Origin: Acinetobacter equi
Lineage (GTDB): Bacteria; Pseudomonadota; Gammaproteobacteria; Pseudomonadales; Moraxellaceae
Reading direction: 5' to 3'
Assembly: GCF_001307195.1 (NCBI RefSeq)
Contig: NZ_CP012808.1
Coordinates: 1,674,001 to 1,738,000, forward strand
Length of the DNA: 64,000 nt
Shown: positions 1-8,953 of the stretch, piece after piece
How positions within the stretch are numbered: the stretch's first letter is position 1
How the letters are laid out: each line of letters opens with the position of its first letter
Notes under the pieces: generated by a model
The model's input: only the letters and a program-made list of their open reading frames with translations
Told to the model about the DNA's origin: nothing
Database searches by the model: none
Made by a program: the position numbers and the translations under genes

Positions 1-308
1 AAACCATACAGCAGTTAATAGGCGGATGTATTGTTGGTATTGGTTTTGGTGCAGTATTAGCAAATTTTACTGAAGCATCAGTTCCTTGGTTGGATGCTCA
101 ATTAGCTGCTTTTAGTTTGTTGGCAACTTATTGGAGTAGCCAAAAGTATTTAAATACTTGGCGCCTTTGGGTTGTTGTTGACATCATCTATATTGCTATG
201 TTTATTTATAAATCGTTATATCTGACAGCAGGGCTTTACGCTGTATTTGTAATACTTGCAGCGATGGGATGGATGCAATGGCAGAAGATTTATACACAAC
301 AAAAATAG
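1..308 (+). CDS. pnuC: PnuC-type nicotinamide riboside transporter, C-terminal part
   Basis: The reading frame is open from the window edge (first full codon at base 3) to the stop at 306-308, so only the C-terminal ~100 residues are present. The fragment is hydrophobic, with at least three membrane segments. It contains the pattern typical of PnuC C-termini: a Trp-rich stretch (TYWSSQKYLNTWRLW), then VVDIIYIAMF, then LTAGLYAVF and a final GWMQW. PnuC proteins import nicotinamide riboside across the inner membrane for NAD salvage. An internal TTG at 90 could look like a start, but the coding frame continues upstream of it. Family assignment is by recalled motif, from a partial protein. Confidence 0.8.
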   Translation, partial: TIQQLIGGCIVGIGFGAVLANFTEASVPWLDAQLAAFSLLATYWSSQKYLNTWRLWVVVDIIYIAMFIYKSLYLTAGLYAVFVILAAMGWMQWQKIYTQQK

Positions 309-348
309 TAGGATGCTAGTTATATATTATGGATGAAGCTACACCTAT

Positions 349-618
349 ATGATTATCAATTTTACTGCGTATCAACTTAAAAAATTTGAAGATATTGCTA
401 AAAAAATAAAACAATTTCCTGAGCAATATTTGAATTTTGATTCGGTATCCGATTTTTATAAAGCAGCTTGGTTGGAGGAATTTCCTCAAGGAACAACATG
501 GATTGCCACTGGTTTAGATAATGGAGCAGAAGACTTTTATGCCTTGATTGAATATAAATATTATTTTATTAAAATTCAGAAAAATCATTTGGTGCGAGTA
601 GAATATGGAATGAGATGA
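349..618 (+). CDS. Hypothetical protein, 89 aa
   Basis: Starts with ATG at 349, which overlaps the stop of a 7-codon frame beginning at ATG 330 (ATGA overlap); that mini-frame could be a translational leader or chance. The protein is acidic and aromatic-rich (DFYKAAWLEEF, DFYALIEYKYYF) with no signal peptide or membrane segment, so it is probably cytoplasmic. I do not recognise the family. It lies 40 bp after the PnuC gene in the same direction and could be co-transcribed with it. Confidence 0.55.
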   Translation: MIINFTAYQLKKFEDIAKKIKQFPEQYLNFDSVSDFYKAAWLEEFPQGTTWIATGLDNGAEDFYALIEYKYYFIKIQKNHLVRVEYGMR

Positions 619-642
619 CGGTCTCAAATAAAATCAAAAGGA

Positions 643-1128
643 ATGATGATGGGAACAATTTTAGCGGTTGCGCAAAAAGGTGAATAAATACTGAAATTAA
701 AAGCCTCCGATGTTTCATCAAATGAATTTGGTTCGGCATGGTTATACGGTTTAGCAGAAGCAATGCAGTCCACGATGTTGGCACGAAATGGTGTGGGTAT
801 TGCAGCGCCTCAAGTGTATGTATCAAAACGAGTGATTATTGTTGCATCAAAGGCAAATTTACGTTATCCAGATGCGCCTGAAATGACACCAATTGTGATG
901 GTTAATCCTCAAATTTTGGCAAGGTCTGAGCAAAATAATTTAGGGGAAGAAGGGTGCTTAAGCGTACCAAATGAACGAGGTCAAGTTCCTAGAACAAATG
1001 AAATTTTCATTCGATATTTTGATTTAGAAGGTCAGCAAATAGAATTAATGTTGGCTGGATTTCCTGCACGTATTGTGCAACATGAAATTGATCATCTAAA
1101 TGGTATTTTATTTGTTGAAAGATTATGA
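643..1128 (+). pseudogene. Peptide deformylase paralogue with premature stop codon
   Basis: Peptide deformylase removes the formyl group from the N-terminal Met of new proteins. All three family motifs are present: GVGIAAPQ (motif I), EGCLS with the metal-binding Cys (II), and QHEIDH with the two metal-binding His and catalytic Glu (III). The expected N-terminus is also there: an ATG cluster at 643-651 after an AAAAGGA ribosome site, then the reading GTILAVAQKGE. That frame hits TAA at 685-687 and then resumes with ILKLKASDV. A Glu codon (GAA) fits this position in relatives, so a single G-to-T change would explain the stop. Translation could restart only at weak internal codons (for example ATG 763), losing about 40 residues. 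Acinetobacter genomes usually carry other def genes, so loss would be tolerated. A sequencing error is the alternative. Confidence 0.85.
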
Positions 1129-1160
1129 ATGAAGCATGACTGAACAAATTAAAAGTTAAA

Positions 1161-1192
1161 AAAGCCACAATAAATGTGGCTTTTTCTTTTTT
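1161..1192. terminator. Bidirectional rho-independent terminator
   Basis: A perfect 9-bp stem (AAAGCCACA / TGTGGCTTT) with a 5-base loop, followed by T-rich sequence on the plus strand and preceded by A-rich sequence. It lies between the convergent deformylase and MFS genes and can serve both. Confidence 0.85.
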
Positions 1193-1195
1193 ATA

Positions 1196-2481
1196 TTATT
1201 GTCTTATTTGTTCAAATTTAGATTTAAAAATAAATGCGGTAATCAGTGTAACTAAGCAAATCAGCCAAATATAATAAATTGCGCCAATTGGACTAAATAA
1301 GCTTAGCCACTGTACAAATGGAAAAGTTAATCCACCTGCAATGGCATAAGCAACATTATAAGAAAATGAAATGCCAGTAAATCGGATTTGTGCAGGGAAC
1401 ATTTTCACCATCATATAAGACACGATACCAACTGTACCTGAGAATAATCCCACTGCCATATATAGGAAAAATATGGTTTGATTTGATTGTTGACCAAGAC
1501 TATAGAAGAAAATAGAAGAGATGAGTGCAACTAAAGTGACGCCAATAGCCATGATTTTTCCGCCACCAAATTTATCAGCCAAAAGTCCCACACTAATACA
1601 GCCAATCATTTGCATCACAATCGCAGAACTTTGCATTTTAAATGCTTCAGCTCGTTCAAAGCCAAATGTTGTTGTTAAAAGTGTTGGCATAGATAATATT
1701 AAGACAAGGATGCATCCAGTAAGAAACCAAGTAAAAACCATGCCAAGAATAGTTGCTACTTTATGTTCTGCTAATACTTGTTTAACGGGTAATTCTTTAG
1801 CAAGTTCTTTACGTTTTTGCATTGCTTTAAAAACAGGAGTTTCTTTTAAATAGCTTCTTAAATAAAGTGTAATAAACCCAAAAATACCACCTAAAATGAA
1901 AGGAATACGCCATGCCCAATCTTGAATTTCTTGTGATGTAAACTTCAAAGAAATAAATAGAGACATCAATGAACCAAGTAAAATTCCTAAAGATAAGCCA
2001 GCAGTGAGTAGTCCATTAGCAAAGCCAACACGTTGCTCTTGAACATGTTCAGAAACAAATGTCCATGCAGCAGGAATTTCTCCACCAATTGCAATACCTT
2101 GTAAAATACGCATAAATAATAAGAGTAAAGGTGCAGCATAGCCAATATTTTCAAAAGTTGGCATGATACCAATACATAAAGTGGGTAATGCCATTAATAA
2201 AATGGATAGAGTAAATAACCTTTTTCGTCCGACTAAATCCCCAAAGTGAGCCATGATAATGCCACCTAAAGGTCGGAAAAAATATCCTGCTGCAAAAATT
2301 CCATAAGTATTTAACATTGCCCAAAATGGGCTTAGAGTACTTGGGAAAAATAATTCAGAAATGAGCTTTGCATAAAAGACAAAGATAACAAAATCATAAA
2401 ATTCTAAAGCTCCCCTAAAGAGGATAGTCCTAATGTTCTTTTATCTTCGCGTGTGAGTGTAGCATTGTTATTCCGATTCAC
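1196..2481 (-). pseudogene. MFS metabolite/H+ symporter, frameshifted near the N-terminus
   Basis: The readable part (2317 down to 1196, 373 aa) is a 12-TM-type major facilitator protein of the sugar/metabolite:H+ symporter (ProP/ShiA-like) group. It has the loop signature GDLVGRKR after TM2 and the RILQGIAIGGE motif. The N-terminus lies upstream in another frame: from GTG 2481 it reads NRNNNATLTREDKRTLGLSSLG, then goes out of frame. Adding one base to the C4 run (G4 on the coding strand) at 2412-2415 restores continuous reading through ALEFYDFVIFVFYAK into the long frame. One base has therefore been lost in a homopolymer, or is a sequencing error. Without the first transmembrane helix the product is unlikely to work. 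The substrate cannot be deduced. Confidence 0.85.
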
Positions 2482-2601
2482 TGTTAGATCCGTGTACGTG
2501 ATGCATAAAATGCCATATTTTAATCATAAATGAGATAAATTAGATTATTATTCAGGATAAAGTGCTACTTTTTTTAAGATAATAGGATGTAGTCATATAA
2601 A

Positions 2602-2630
2602 AAAAGCCACTATGAATAGCGGCTTTTGGT
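2602..2630 (-). terminator. Terminator after pirin gene
   Basis: Stem AAAAGCC/GGCTTTT extended by CTAT/ATAG around one A-C mismatch. On the minus strand it is followed by a T run (the plus strand reads ATATAAAAAAA just before it). It lies just past the stop of the pirin gene. Confidence 0.75.
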
Positions 2631-2639
2631 ATTTTTAAA

Positions 2640-3332
2640 TTACTGTACTGGTAGGTCAAACCAAATAAATTGACTATTTTTTAATGCTTTTAATGGACCG
2701 TTATCGGTACTAATTAATGCATCACCTGCACGACCAATTTGACCATTGAACTCAACTTCACCTTCTATAATATGAATATAATTCACACCATATTTTGATT
2801 GAACATCAAGTTGTTTATCTTCATTTAAAACAGCAGTTTTAACTTCAGTTTGCTGGCGAATATGCATTGGTGCATCTGCTTCAGGTCCCGCAATTAAGTG
2901 CCATTCATTTGGTTGATCTTGAGGATTACGCTGGATTTGTTGATAGGTCGGTTCAGCATTTCTAATATTTGGAATAATCCAAATTTGTAATAGGTGAACA
3001 GTTTCATCCCCCTCATTGATTTCACTGTGTTGTACACCTGTGCCAGCACTCATTAGCTGCCATTCACCAGCAGAAATTTTTCCAGCATTTCCCATGCTAT
3101 CTTTATGTGAAATAGCACCCTTCAAAACGCAGGTTAAAATTTCCATATTGTCATGTGGATGTGTGCCAAATCCATTATGACCATTAATTAAGTCATCATT
3201 AATAACACGCAATGCACTTACACCCATATATTTAGGGTTATACCAGTTGCCAAATGAAAAACTGTGCTTGGACTCTAGCCATCCTATTTTAACGTGACCA
3301 CGGTTTTCACTATGATGAATTAATGTATTCAT
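2640..3332 (-). CDS. Pirin family protein (bicupin)
   Basis: A 230-aa protein with the pirin N-terminal cupin. HSFSFGNWY and the metal-site pattern GTHPHDNMEI are seen around residues 20-65, followed by SAGTGVQHSEIN around residues 93-104, which supplies the further metal ligands. The C-terminal cupin half covers roughly residues 140-230. Bacterial pirins of this length (YhhW-like) are iron-binding cytoplasmic proteins, some with quercetin dioxygenase activity; the physiological substrate is unknown. The gene is monocistronic, ending at its own terminator, with about 210 bp separating its start from the next gene upstream. Confidence 0.88.
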   Translation of the reverse strand: MNTLIHHSENRGHVKIGWLESKHSFSFGNWYNPKYMGVSALRVINDDLINGHNGFGTHPHDNMEILTCVLKGAISHKDSMGNAGKISAGEWQLMSAGTGVQHSEINEGDETVHLLQIWIIPNIRNAEPTYQQIQRNPQDQPNEWHLIAGPEADAPMHIRQQTEVKTAVLNEDKQLDVQSKYGVNYIHIIEGEVEFNGQIGRAGDALISTDNGPLKALKNSQFIWFDLPVQ

Positions 3333-3501
3333 GTGCGTATGCCTATGATTATTTTTAAGTTAAGAGCATTGTATTTGATTTATTTATTAGAATATATTGT
3401 GAATAACTAAAGCTGTGTTCTATTTGTAGAACGATTGTATTTTTAAGTAAATTGCCTGCTTATAATTTTTCTATTTATGGTGAAGTATTCGGTTTTAAAA
3501 T

Positions 3502-3533
3502 AAAAAGGTGCCAAATATGGCACCTTTTTATAT
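3502..3533 (-). terminator. Terminator after L,D-transpeptidase gene
   Basis: An 11-bp perfect stem (AAAAAGGTGCC / GGCACCTTTTT) with a 6-base loop, located 10 bp past the L,D-transpeptidase stop and reading as a stem plus T-run on either strand. Confidence 0.85.
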
Positions 3534-3542
3534 GCTATAAAA

Positions 3543-4775
3543 TTATTCTAAAAATTTAACAGTAACACCAGATTTTACTTTTTTACCTAAGTCATTTGCA
3601 TCCCAGTTGGTCAAGCGAATGCAACCATGTGAAGCAGTTTTTGAAATAGATGATGGATTTGGTGTTCCATGAATACCGAAAGATTTCTTACTTAAACCAA
3701 TCCAAATATTACCTACAGGACCATTAGGACCAGGTGGTAATGAAAGTGGTTTTAAGTTTTTACCTTGAACAAAGTTACTTGGAGAATAGCTATACCAAGG
3801 ATTTGGTGCTACGCCTGTAATTTTGTATGTACCTGTTGGTGATGGTGTTGCTGAACTACCAATCGTCGCAGGAAATGAACCTATCATTTGATTTTTGCTG
3901 TTAAACAAATAAAGTTGTTTAGCACCTTTATGAGCAACAATTAAATGAATATCTTCAGGTAATTCATTGCGAATGTTCGTCACAATAATTTTTTGCCCGA
4001 CTTTATTGAAGTTGGCATTTGGATTTAATTTCTTTAAGAAATCTTCATCCATATGGAATTTTTCACCTAGCATCTCAGACACGCGAGTGTAGTATAAGCC
4101 AGGCATTTTTGCTTGTTCTGCGTAATCATGTGGAATTGATTTTGCATATGGACCCTTTAAGTCCGCTGCTGTAATCGTGTATTCAATAAATGCAGGTTTA
4201 TTTCCTTGTTTTGCTACAAGTGCATCCCAAGTTTCTTTGGTTAAAACACCTGTTGGCTCAAGACCATTCATTTGTTGGAATGATGAAATCGCTTTAAGTG
4301 TATTTTTACCACTTGTACCATCAATTGCACCAGGTGAAGCATGAGCATTGTTTAGCATAACGTGTGCACGTGCATAAACAGGGAACTGACCTTTGCCTAT
4401 ATTTTCATACCAAGTGACTTTATTTAAGCCATCAAGGGTCCATGTTCCTTTAGATGCAGGTGTCTCAACTTGAACAGTTGGAGCGCTTCCGATATCTGCA
4501 GTCTTATCTTCTTTAGTTTGAAGATTATTCAAGGTTGCAGACGCTTGGTTAAGATCTTGTTGTTCTTGTTCTGTAATCTGAGCTTCAGATGCAGCTTTGG
4601 CTGGCACTTGTACTTCAGATGCAGCTTTTTGTGTACTAACCGCTAAAGGATTAATAGGATCTTCTACAGCAATATCTGTAATTGTTTGTCCTGAATGAGT
4701 GGTAGCAAATGCAGTACCAGCAAAAATGCAACTTAAACTCATTGCGAGCAATGTGCGAACGAACATGTAATTCAA
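3543..4775 (-). CDS. Periplasmic L,D-transpeptidase with peptidoglycan-binding domain
   Basis: A 410-aa secreted enzyme. Residues 1-25 form a signal peptide (cleavage likely after TAFA; Met4 is an alternative start). Residues about 30-110 are low-complexity Ala/Gln/Thr linker. Residues about 125-190 resemble a PG_binding_1 domain (VMLNNAHASPGAIDG, QQMNGLEPTGVLTKETW). Residues about 275-408 are the YkuD catalytic domain, ending with HGTPNP and SHGCIRLTN. Cys385 of SHGC is the expected nucleophile, with the upstream HGTP His nearby. Family members make 3-3 peptidoglycan cross-links or attach proteins to the wall. The product is therefore placed in the periplasm, acting on stem peptides; its exact linkage specificity is not visible. 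Confidence 0.92.
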   Translation of the reverse strand: MNYMFVRTLLAMSLSCIFAGTAFATTHSGQTITDIAVEDPINPLAVSTQKAASEVQVPAKAASEAQITEQEQQDLNQASATLNNLQTKEDKTADIGSAPTVQVETPASKGTWTLDGLNKVTWYENIGKGQFPVYARAHVMLNNAHASPGAIDGTSGKNTLKAISSFQQMNGLEPTGVLTKETWDALVAKQGNKPAFIEYTITAADLKGPYAKSIPHDYAEQAKMPGLYYTRVSEMLGEKFHMDEDFLKKLNPNANFNKVGQKIIVTNIRNELPEDIHLIVAHKGAKQLYLFNSKNQMIGSFPATIGSSATPSPTGTYKITGVAPNPWYSYSPSNFVQGKNLKPLSLPPGPNGPVGNIWIGLSKKSFGIHGTPNPSSISKTASHGCIRLTNWDANDLGKKVKSGVTVKFLE

Positions 4776-4971
4776 CCTTAAGAATTATTCATTAACATTG
4801 TGATAAATCGCTATAAGTATTACAGAAAAGAAAATCTGTTGCAGTAATTCTTTTGTTTAAATATCAGTTTTATCATTTATCTGTATCGAATTTTAACATG
4901 ATGCTGAGTTATTCAAATCAGAACCTTTTTGTTATGATGTGGCCAAGATTAAAATTTAGATAGGAAAGTAA

Positions 4972-6042
4972 ATGACAGCTTTAAAGAATGATCGTTTTCT
5001 ACGTGCTTTATTGCGAGAACCTGTAGATACAACACCAGTATGGATGATGAGACAAGCAGGACGTTATTTACCTGAATATAGAGAAACTCGTGCTAAAGCA
5101 GGTGATTTTTTATCACTCTGCAAAAATACAGAATTTGCTTGTGAAGTTACATTACAGCCTTTGCGCCGTTATGATTTAGATGCTGCAATTTTATTTTCAG
5201 ATATTTTAACTGTACCTGATGCTTTAGGTTTAGGTTTGTATTTTGAAGTTGGTGAAGGCCCTAAATTCCATAAAACAGTTCGTACTGAACAAGATGTTGC
5301 GAATTTACCAAAATTTAATGCTAAGTCAGATTTAGACTATGTAATGAATGCTGTTTCTACCATTCGTTCTGCATTGGGTGGACAAGTTCCTCTTATTGGT
5401 TTCTCTGGTAGCCCTTGGACTTTAGCAACATATATGGTTGAAGGTGGATCGAGTAAAGATTTCCGTTTTACTAAACAAATGATGTATGCACAGCCAGAAG
5501 TATTACATGCACTTTTAGACCGTCTAGCTGATGCAGTGATTGATTATTTAAATGCTCAAATTGATGCTGGTGCACAAGCTGTACAAATTTTTGATAGTTG
5601 GGGTGGGGCATTAGCACACCGTGAATATCTTGAGTTTTCATTAAAATACATGCAAAAAATTGTTGCAGGTTTACAGCGTGAAAAAGATGGACGTAAAGTT
5701 CCAGTCATTTTATTTACCAAAGGTGGTGGTCAATGGTTAGAGCCAATGATTGCAACAGGTGCTGATGCTTTTGGTTTAGATTGGACAACGCCATTAAATG
5801 TTGCTCGTCAAACTGTTAATGGACGTGCTGCACTTCAAGGTAATTTAGATCCTGCAACTTTATATGCTTCACCTGAAAATATTGCCAAAGCAACGAAAGC
5901 AATGTTAGATGATGCTTATGCAAATGGTGAAAAAACGGGTTATGTAGCGAATTTAGGACATGGCATTACGCAATGGGTCGATCCTGCCAATCCGAAGGCA
6001 TTTATTGATACTGTACATGAATACAGTGCGAAATATTTATAG
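4972..6042 (+). CDS. hemE: Uroporphyrinogen decarboxylase
   Basis: A 356-aa cytoplasmic enzyme that decarboxylates the four acetate side chains of uroporphyrinogen III to give coproporphyrinogen III in haem synthesis. The family N-terminal signature [16 protein letters not shown] (residues about 22-37) carries the substrate-binding Arg residues. LFSDIL (residue about 80, with its catalytic-site Asp), [13 protein letters not shown] and QIFDSWGG are all present. Length matches the family. ATG at 4972 has an upstream GATAGGAAAGTAA ribosome site. Its stop lies 9 bp before the DUF817 gene, so the two are probably co-transcribed. Confidence 0.97.
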   Translation: MTALKNDRFLRALLREPVDTTPVWMMRQAGRYLPEYRETRAKAGDFLSLCKNTEFACEVTLQPLRRYDLDAAILFSDILTVPDALGLGLYFEVGEGPKFHKTVRTEQDVANLPKFNAKSDLDYVMNAVSTIRSALGGQVPLIGFSGSPWTLATYMVEGGSSKDFRFTKQMMYAQPEVLHALLDRLADAVIDYLNAQIDAGAQAVQIFDSWGGALAHREYLEFSLKYMQKIVAGLQREKDGRKVPVILFTKGGGQWLEPMIATGADAFGLDWTTPLNVARQTVNGRAALQGNLDPATLYASPENIAKATKAMLDDAYANGEKTGYVANLGHGITQWVDPANPKAFIDTVHEYSAKYL

Positions 6043-6051
6043 GATAGTTCA

Positions 6052-6849
6052 GTGATATTTTTCCTAAAATCTTTAGGTGAATTCTCTTTTAAGGCAGCTT
6101 CGGCTGCCTTATTTGGGATATTGCTATTGATTGCTTTTGTTGTCACATCAGATATGGGGGAACATCGTTATTACGGTTTTTTCCGATATGATTATTTATT
6201 GTTTTATGCATTAATTATTCAAGCATGTTTGCTCTATAGCAAAATGGAGTCTTGGGCAGAAGCGAAAGTCATTGCTTTATTTCATATCATGGCAATGGTG
6301 ATGGAAATATTCCTTACACATCCTGCTATTGCTTCATGGCAATATCCACAACCTGCCGTATTTAAAATTTGTACTGTTCCATTATTTGCAGGGTTTATGT
6401 ACTCGGCAGTAGGTAGTTTTTTTGCACGATCTTTACGTTTATATCATGTGCATTTTCAATATTTACCTAGCTTTAGCAATATGATGGCTTTGGCAATTTT
6501 GTCTTATGCCAATTTTATGACGAAATTTTTTATTCCAGATATTCGCAACTTTTTATTTATATGGAGTGTTGTGATTTTTTGGAAAACAAAAGTAGGTTTT
6601 GTGATTCAACAACGCCAATTTAAAGTACCAATGTTACCTGTACTTTTTATTCTCGCTTGTATTATTTGGATTGCAGAAAATATTAGTACTTTCTATAAAA
6701 TTTGGTTATACCCAAGTCAGGTGGATGCATGGCATATGGTAGGCTGGGGTAAGCTAGGTTCTTGGTATTTATTGCTTTTACTTAGTTTGGTTTTAGTTCT
6801 TAGAATTTTAGGACAGCGTAAACCGAATGGTTTGTGGAAGCTGAATTAA
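6052..6849 (+). CDS. DUF817 family integral membrane protein
   Basis: A 265-aa protein starting with GTG at 6052 (the frame reads MIFFLKSLGEF), with about 7-8 hydrophobic segments. The central block SWQYPQPAVFKICTVPLFAG followed by FMYSAVGSFFARS is the hallmark I associate with the DUF817 family. No function is known for this family. It follows hemE by 9 bp in the same direction, suggesting shared transcription but not necessarily shared function. Both ends look complete. Confidence 0.75.
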   Translation: MIFFLKSLGEFSFKAASAALFGILLLIAFVVTSDMGEHRYYGFFRYDYLLFYALIIQACLLYSKMESWAEAKVIALFHIMAMVMEIFLTHPAIASWQYPQPAVFKICTVPLFAGFMYSAVGSFFARSLRLYHVHFQYLPSFSNMMALAILSYANFMTKFFIPDIRNFLFIWSVVIFWKTKVGFVIQQRQFKVPMLPVLFILACIIWIAENISTFYKIWLYPSQVDAWHMVGWGKLGSWYLLLLLSLVLVLRILGQRKPNGLWKLN

Positions 6850-6890
6850 CTTTATATATTTTTCTTCATTTATAAAAGAGATGATATAAA

Positions 6891-6916
6891 CCCCCGAATG
6901 TTTCGGGGGGGTATTT
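6891..6916. terminator. Terminator between convergent genes
   Basis: An 8-bp perfect stem (CCCCCGAA / TTCGGGGG) with a 3-base loop, followed on the plus strand by extra G and TATTTTT. It lies between the convergent DUF817 and cupin genes. Confidence 0.8.
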
Positions 6917-6918
6917 TT

Positions 6919-7275
6919 CTAACTTTCAACAATGACATAGTATTTTTTAACGTGTTCAATTACTTCAAAAGTACCTTTAAATGATGGTGGAATAACACCA
7001 GCATCACCTGCACGGACTTCAATAAATTGCCCAGTCATATCGTGTAAACGAACAATTCCTTCAATGATTTGAAAAAATTCTTGTTTATTTGATGCAAACT
7101 CAATATTCCAAGCACCTACTTCACATTCCCAAATTCCACAGTTCATATGAGGATGTTCGTACAGTTCGGTCGTTAATCTTTTCGGATTTCCTTGAACAAG
7201 GCGATCTGGGCGAGGAAAATCAACAGAGATATTATTTTCAGTTAAACCGTGCCCAGCTAAAAAAATTGATGGCAT
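6919..7275 (-). CDS. Small single-domain cupin protein
   Basis: A 118-aa protein of the cupin_3 / EutQ-like type. WECEVGAWNIEF leads into EFFQIIEGIVRL (cupin motif 1 region), and RAGDAGVIPPSFKGTFEV is the second cupin strand motif. There is no signal peptide. Proteins of this type often lack full metal-ligand sets, and only a Glu-based motif is clear here. Its role is unknown. It lies downstream of, and in the same direction as, folE, but a terminator at 7349-7376 separates them. Confidence 0.75.
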   Translation of the reverse strand: MPSIFLAGHGLTENNISVDFPRPDRLVQGNPKRLTTELYEHPHMNCGIWECEVGAWNIEFASNKQEFFQIIEGIVRLHDMTGQFIEVRAGDAGVIPPSFKGTFEVIEHVKKYYVIVES

Positions 7276-7348
7276 TATGTTTAATCCTCATGATCAATAG
7301 AAGTTGAGAAATGAAATTAAAATGATTGGCTTAAAAATTGAGTTAAAA

Positions 7349-7378
7349 AAAAGCCTCAATATTTATTGAGGCTTTTCA
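7349..7378 (-). terminator. Terminator after folE
   Basis: A 12-bp perfect stem (AAAAGCCTCAAT / ATTGAGGCTTTT) around an ATTT loop. The minus strand continues into a T-rich run. It lies directly after the folE stop. Confidence 0.85.
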
Positions 7379-7382
7379 AATA

Positions 7383-7937
7383 TTAGTAACTTTCTGGTAC
7401 GGCACTTAAAAATTCACGACGTTCTTCTTTATTGGTTTTGAAATCACCAATGAAAGAGACTGTACGTGTCGTGGATTCTTGTTTTCCTACACCGCGCATC
7501 ATCATACACATATGTGCTGAATCAATGACAACGGCAACGCCACGAGCACCTGTAACTTCAGCAACAGCTTCAGCAATTTGCTGTGTCAAATTTTCTTGAA
7601 TTTGCAAACGACGTGCAAACATTTCTGTAATACGAGCAAATTTAGATAAGCCTAAAACATTGCCTTCTGGTAGATATGCAATATGAACACGACCATAAAA
7701 TGGCAATAAATGATGTTCGCATAAAGAGTAGAATTCAATATTTTTAACTAAAACCATTTCACGGTTGTCAGAAGGGAAAACCGCATTGTTGGTGACTTCT
7801 GCTAATGACTGGTTATATCCTGAAGTCAAATATGAAAAAGCTTTAGCAGCACGCATAGGCGTATCTTTAAGACCAGGACGATTCAGATCTTCGCCAACGG
7901 CAGTTAGGATATTTGCGTAGGATTGCTGCATAGACAT
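7383..7937 (-). CDS. folE: GTP cyclohydrolase I
   Basis: A 184-aa enzyme converting GTP to 7,8-dihydroneopterin triphosphate, the first step of folate and pterin synthesis. Zinc and active-site motifs are readable: [20 protein letters not shown] (zinc Cys and His of CEHH) and the second zinc Cys in [21 protein letters not shown] and [10 protein letters not shown] complete the core. Met1 or Met3 could be the start. It is transcribed on its own, with about 90 bp separating it from the divergently placed upstream region. Confidence 0.96.
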   Translation of the reverse strand: MSMQQSYANILTAVGEDLNRPGLKDTPMRAAKAFSYLTSGYNQSLAEVTNNAVFPSDNREMVLVKNIEFYSLCEHHLLPFYGRVHIAYLPEGNVLGLSKFARITEMFARRLQIQENLTQQIAEAVAEVTGARGVAVVIDSAHMCMMMRGVGKQESTTRTVSFIGDFKTNKEERREFLSAVPESY

Positions 7938-8027
7938 AAGACGTGTTCACTTACACTTGAGAGATTGAACAAGGACGGCATTGTAGCAGAAAACTACCAT
8001 AATGCCTCCTTTTGAATAAAATTTGGA

Positions 8028-8720
8028 TTACTGTTTAAATTTTGGATTTTTTTCAGCGCGTTTCAAAAGAACGAGAACAGCTCCAGTACCGCCTTGTTTT
8101 TCAGGAGCACTGACAAATGCTAAAACATCGCGATGTTGACGTAACCAGCTATTCACATAAGTTTTTAAAATTGCTTCAGGGCCTTTGCCATGTACAATTT
8201 TAATCACATTTTGGTTTTCATCTTTGGCAATTTGAATGATTTGTAAAACGGCAGTACGAGCATCTTCAATGGTACAACCATGTAAATCTACTGCTTCGAA
8301 CCAGCGTAAATTACCCGCTTTTAAATCTTCAAAGACTTTATGCTGTAAAGTTGCAATACGATAACTTAATGCAACTTGGCTTTCAACAGGGTTTAGCATG
8401 GCATGTGTATCTGATAACTCAGCATGATCTGCTTCCATAGGACCCATTGCAGCAGCACGTTTTGCTAAAGTTTGAGCATCGGGTTTTTTCTTGATAGATT
8501 TTTCTAATTTCGCAGTATTGCCATGCGCCATTTTTTGCACACCTTGCATTTGTTTGCGAAATAAATCGAAATCATCTTCTTCTTTAGGTGCATCGACAGC
8601 TTGAGTATTGACTTCAGTCTGTTTTGCAATTGCAGAAGAATGAGGATGAGTGATTTGCTTTTTAAAGGCTTTCAATAAATTGAATTGATCTTTAGAAAGA
8701 GAAGAATCATGCTTACTCAT
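8028..8720 (-). CDS. Smr domain protein (SmrA/SmrB type)
   Basis: A 230-aa soluble protein. The N-terminal ~130 residues are charged and probably mostly unstructured. The C-terminal ~90 residues are the Smr domain, with DLHGCTIEDAR and IVHGKGPEAILK followed by GGTGAVLVLLKR, matching the family's LDLHG and HGKG motifs. Stand-alone Smr proteins are endonucleases; SmrB cleaves mRNA at collided ribosomes. Which Smr paralogue this is cannot be decided from the sequence alone. It is separated by 90 bp from folE, which follows in the same direction. Confidence 0.85.
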   Translation of the reverse strand: MSKHDSSLSKDQFNLLKAFKKQITHPHSSAIAKQTEVNTQAVDAPKEEDDFDLFRKQMQGVQKMAHGNTAKLEKSIKKKPDAQTLAKRAAAMGPMEADHAELSDTHAMLNPVESQVALSYRIATLQHKVFEDLKAGNLRWFEAVDLHGCTIEDARTAVLQIIQIAKDENQNVIKIVHGKGPEAILKTYVNSWLRQHRDVLAFVSAPEKQGGTGAVLVLLKRAEKNPKFKQ

Positions 8721-8953
8721 AAGTTAAAGGAACATCGAGCTCAAAGAATTTGTGAGTAATTATAGTCTGAAATGCAAATGATTTGAAATGAATTGAATTC
8801 ACAGAGTTTTGAAATTATTTTCAAATTAAATTTTTAATACTTAAAACATTAAAAAATAGATTTAAAGTCATTTTTATGAGATTTTTATCTTTAAAATAGT
8901 GCCAATTATTAATTTTATTCAAAATATATTTAAGTATATACAGGGGAAAGGAT
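8721..8953. other. AT-rich divergent intergenic region
   Basis: This 233-bp, very A/T-rich stretch separates the divergent smr gene and the 184-aa hypothetical gene. It must contain both promoters. I see no RNA gene or clear palindrome in it. Confidence 0.5.
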
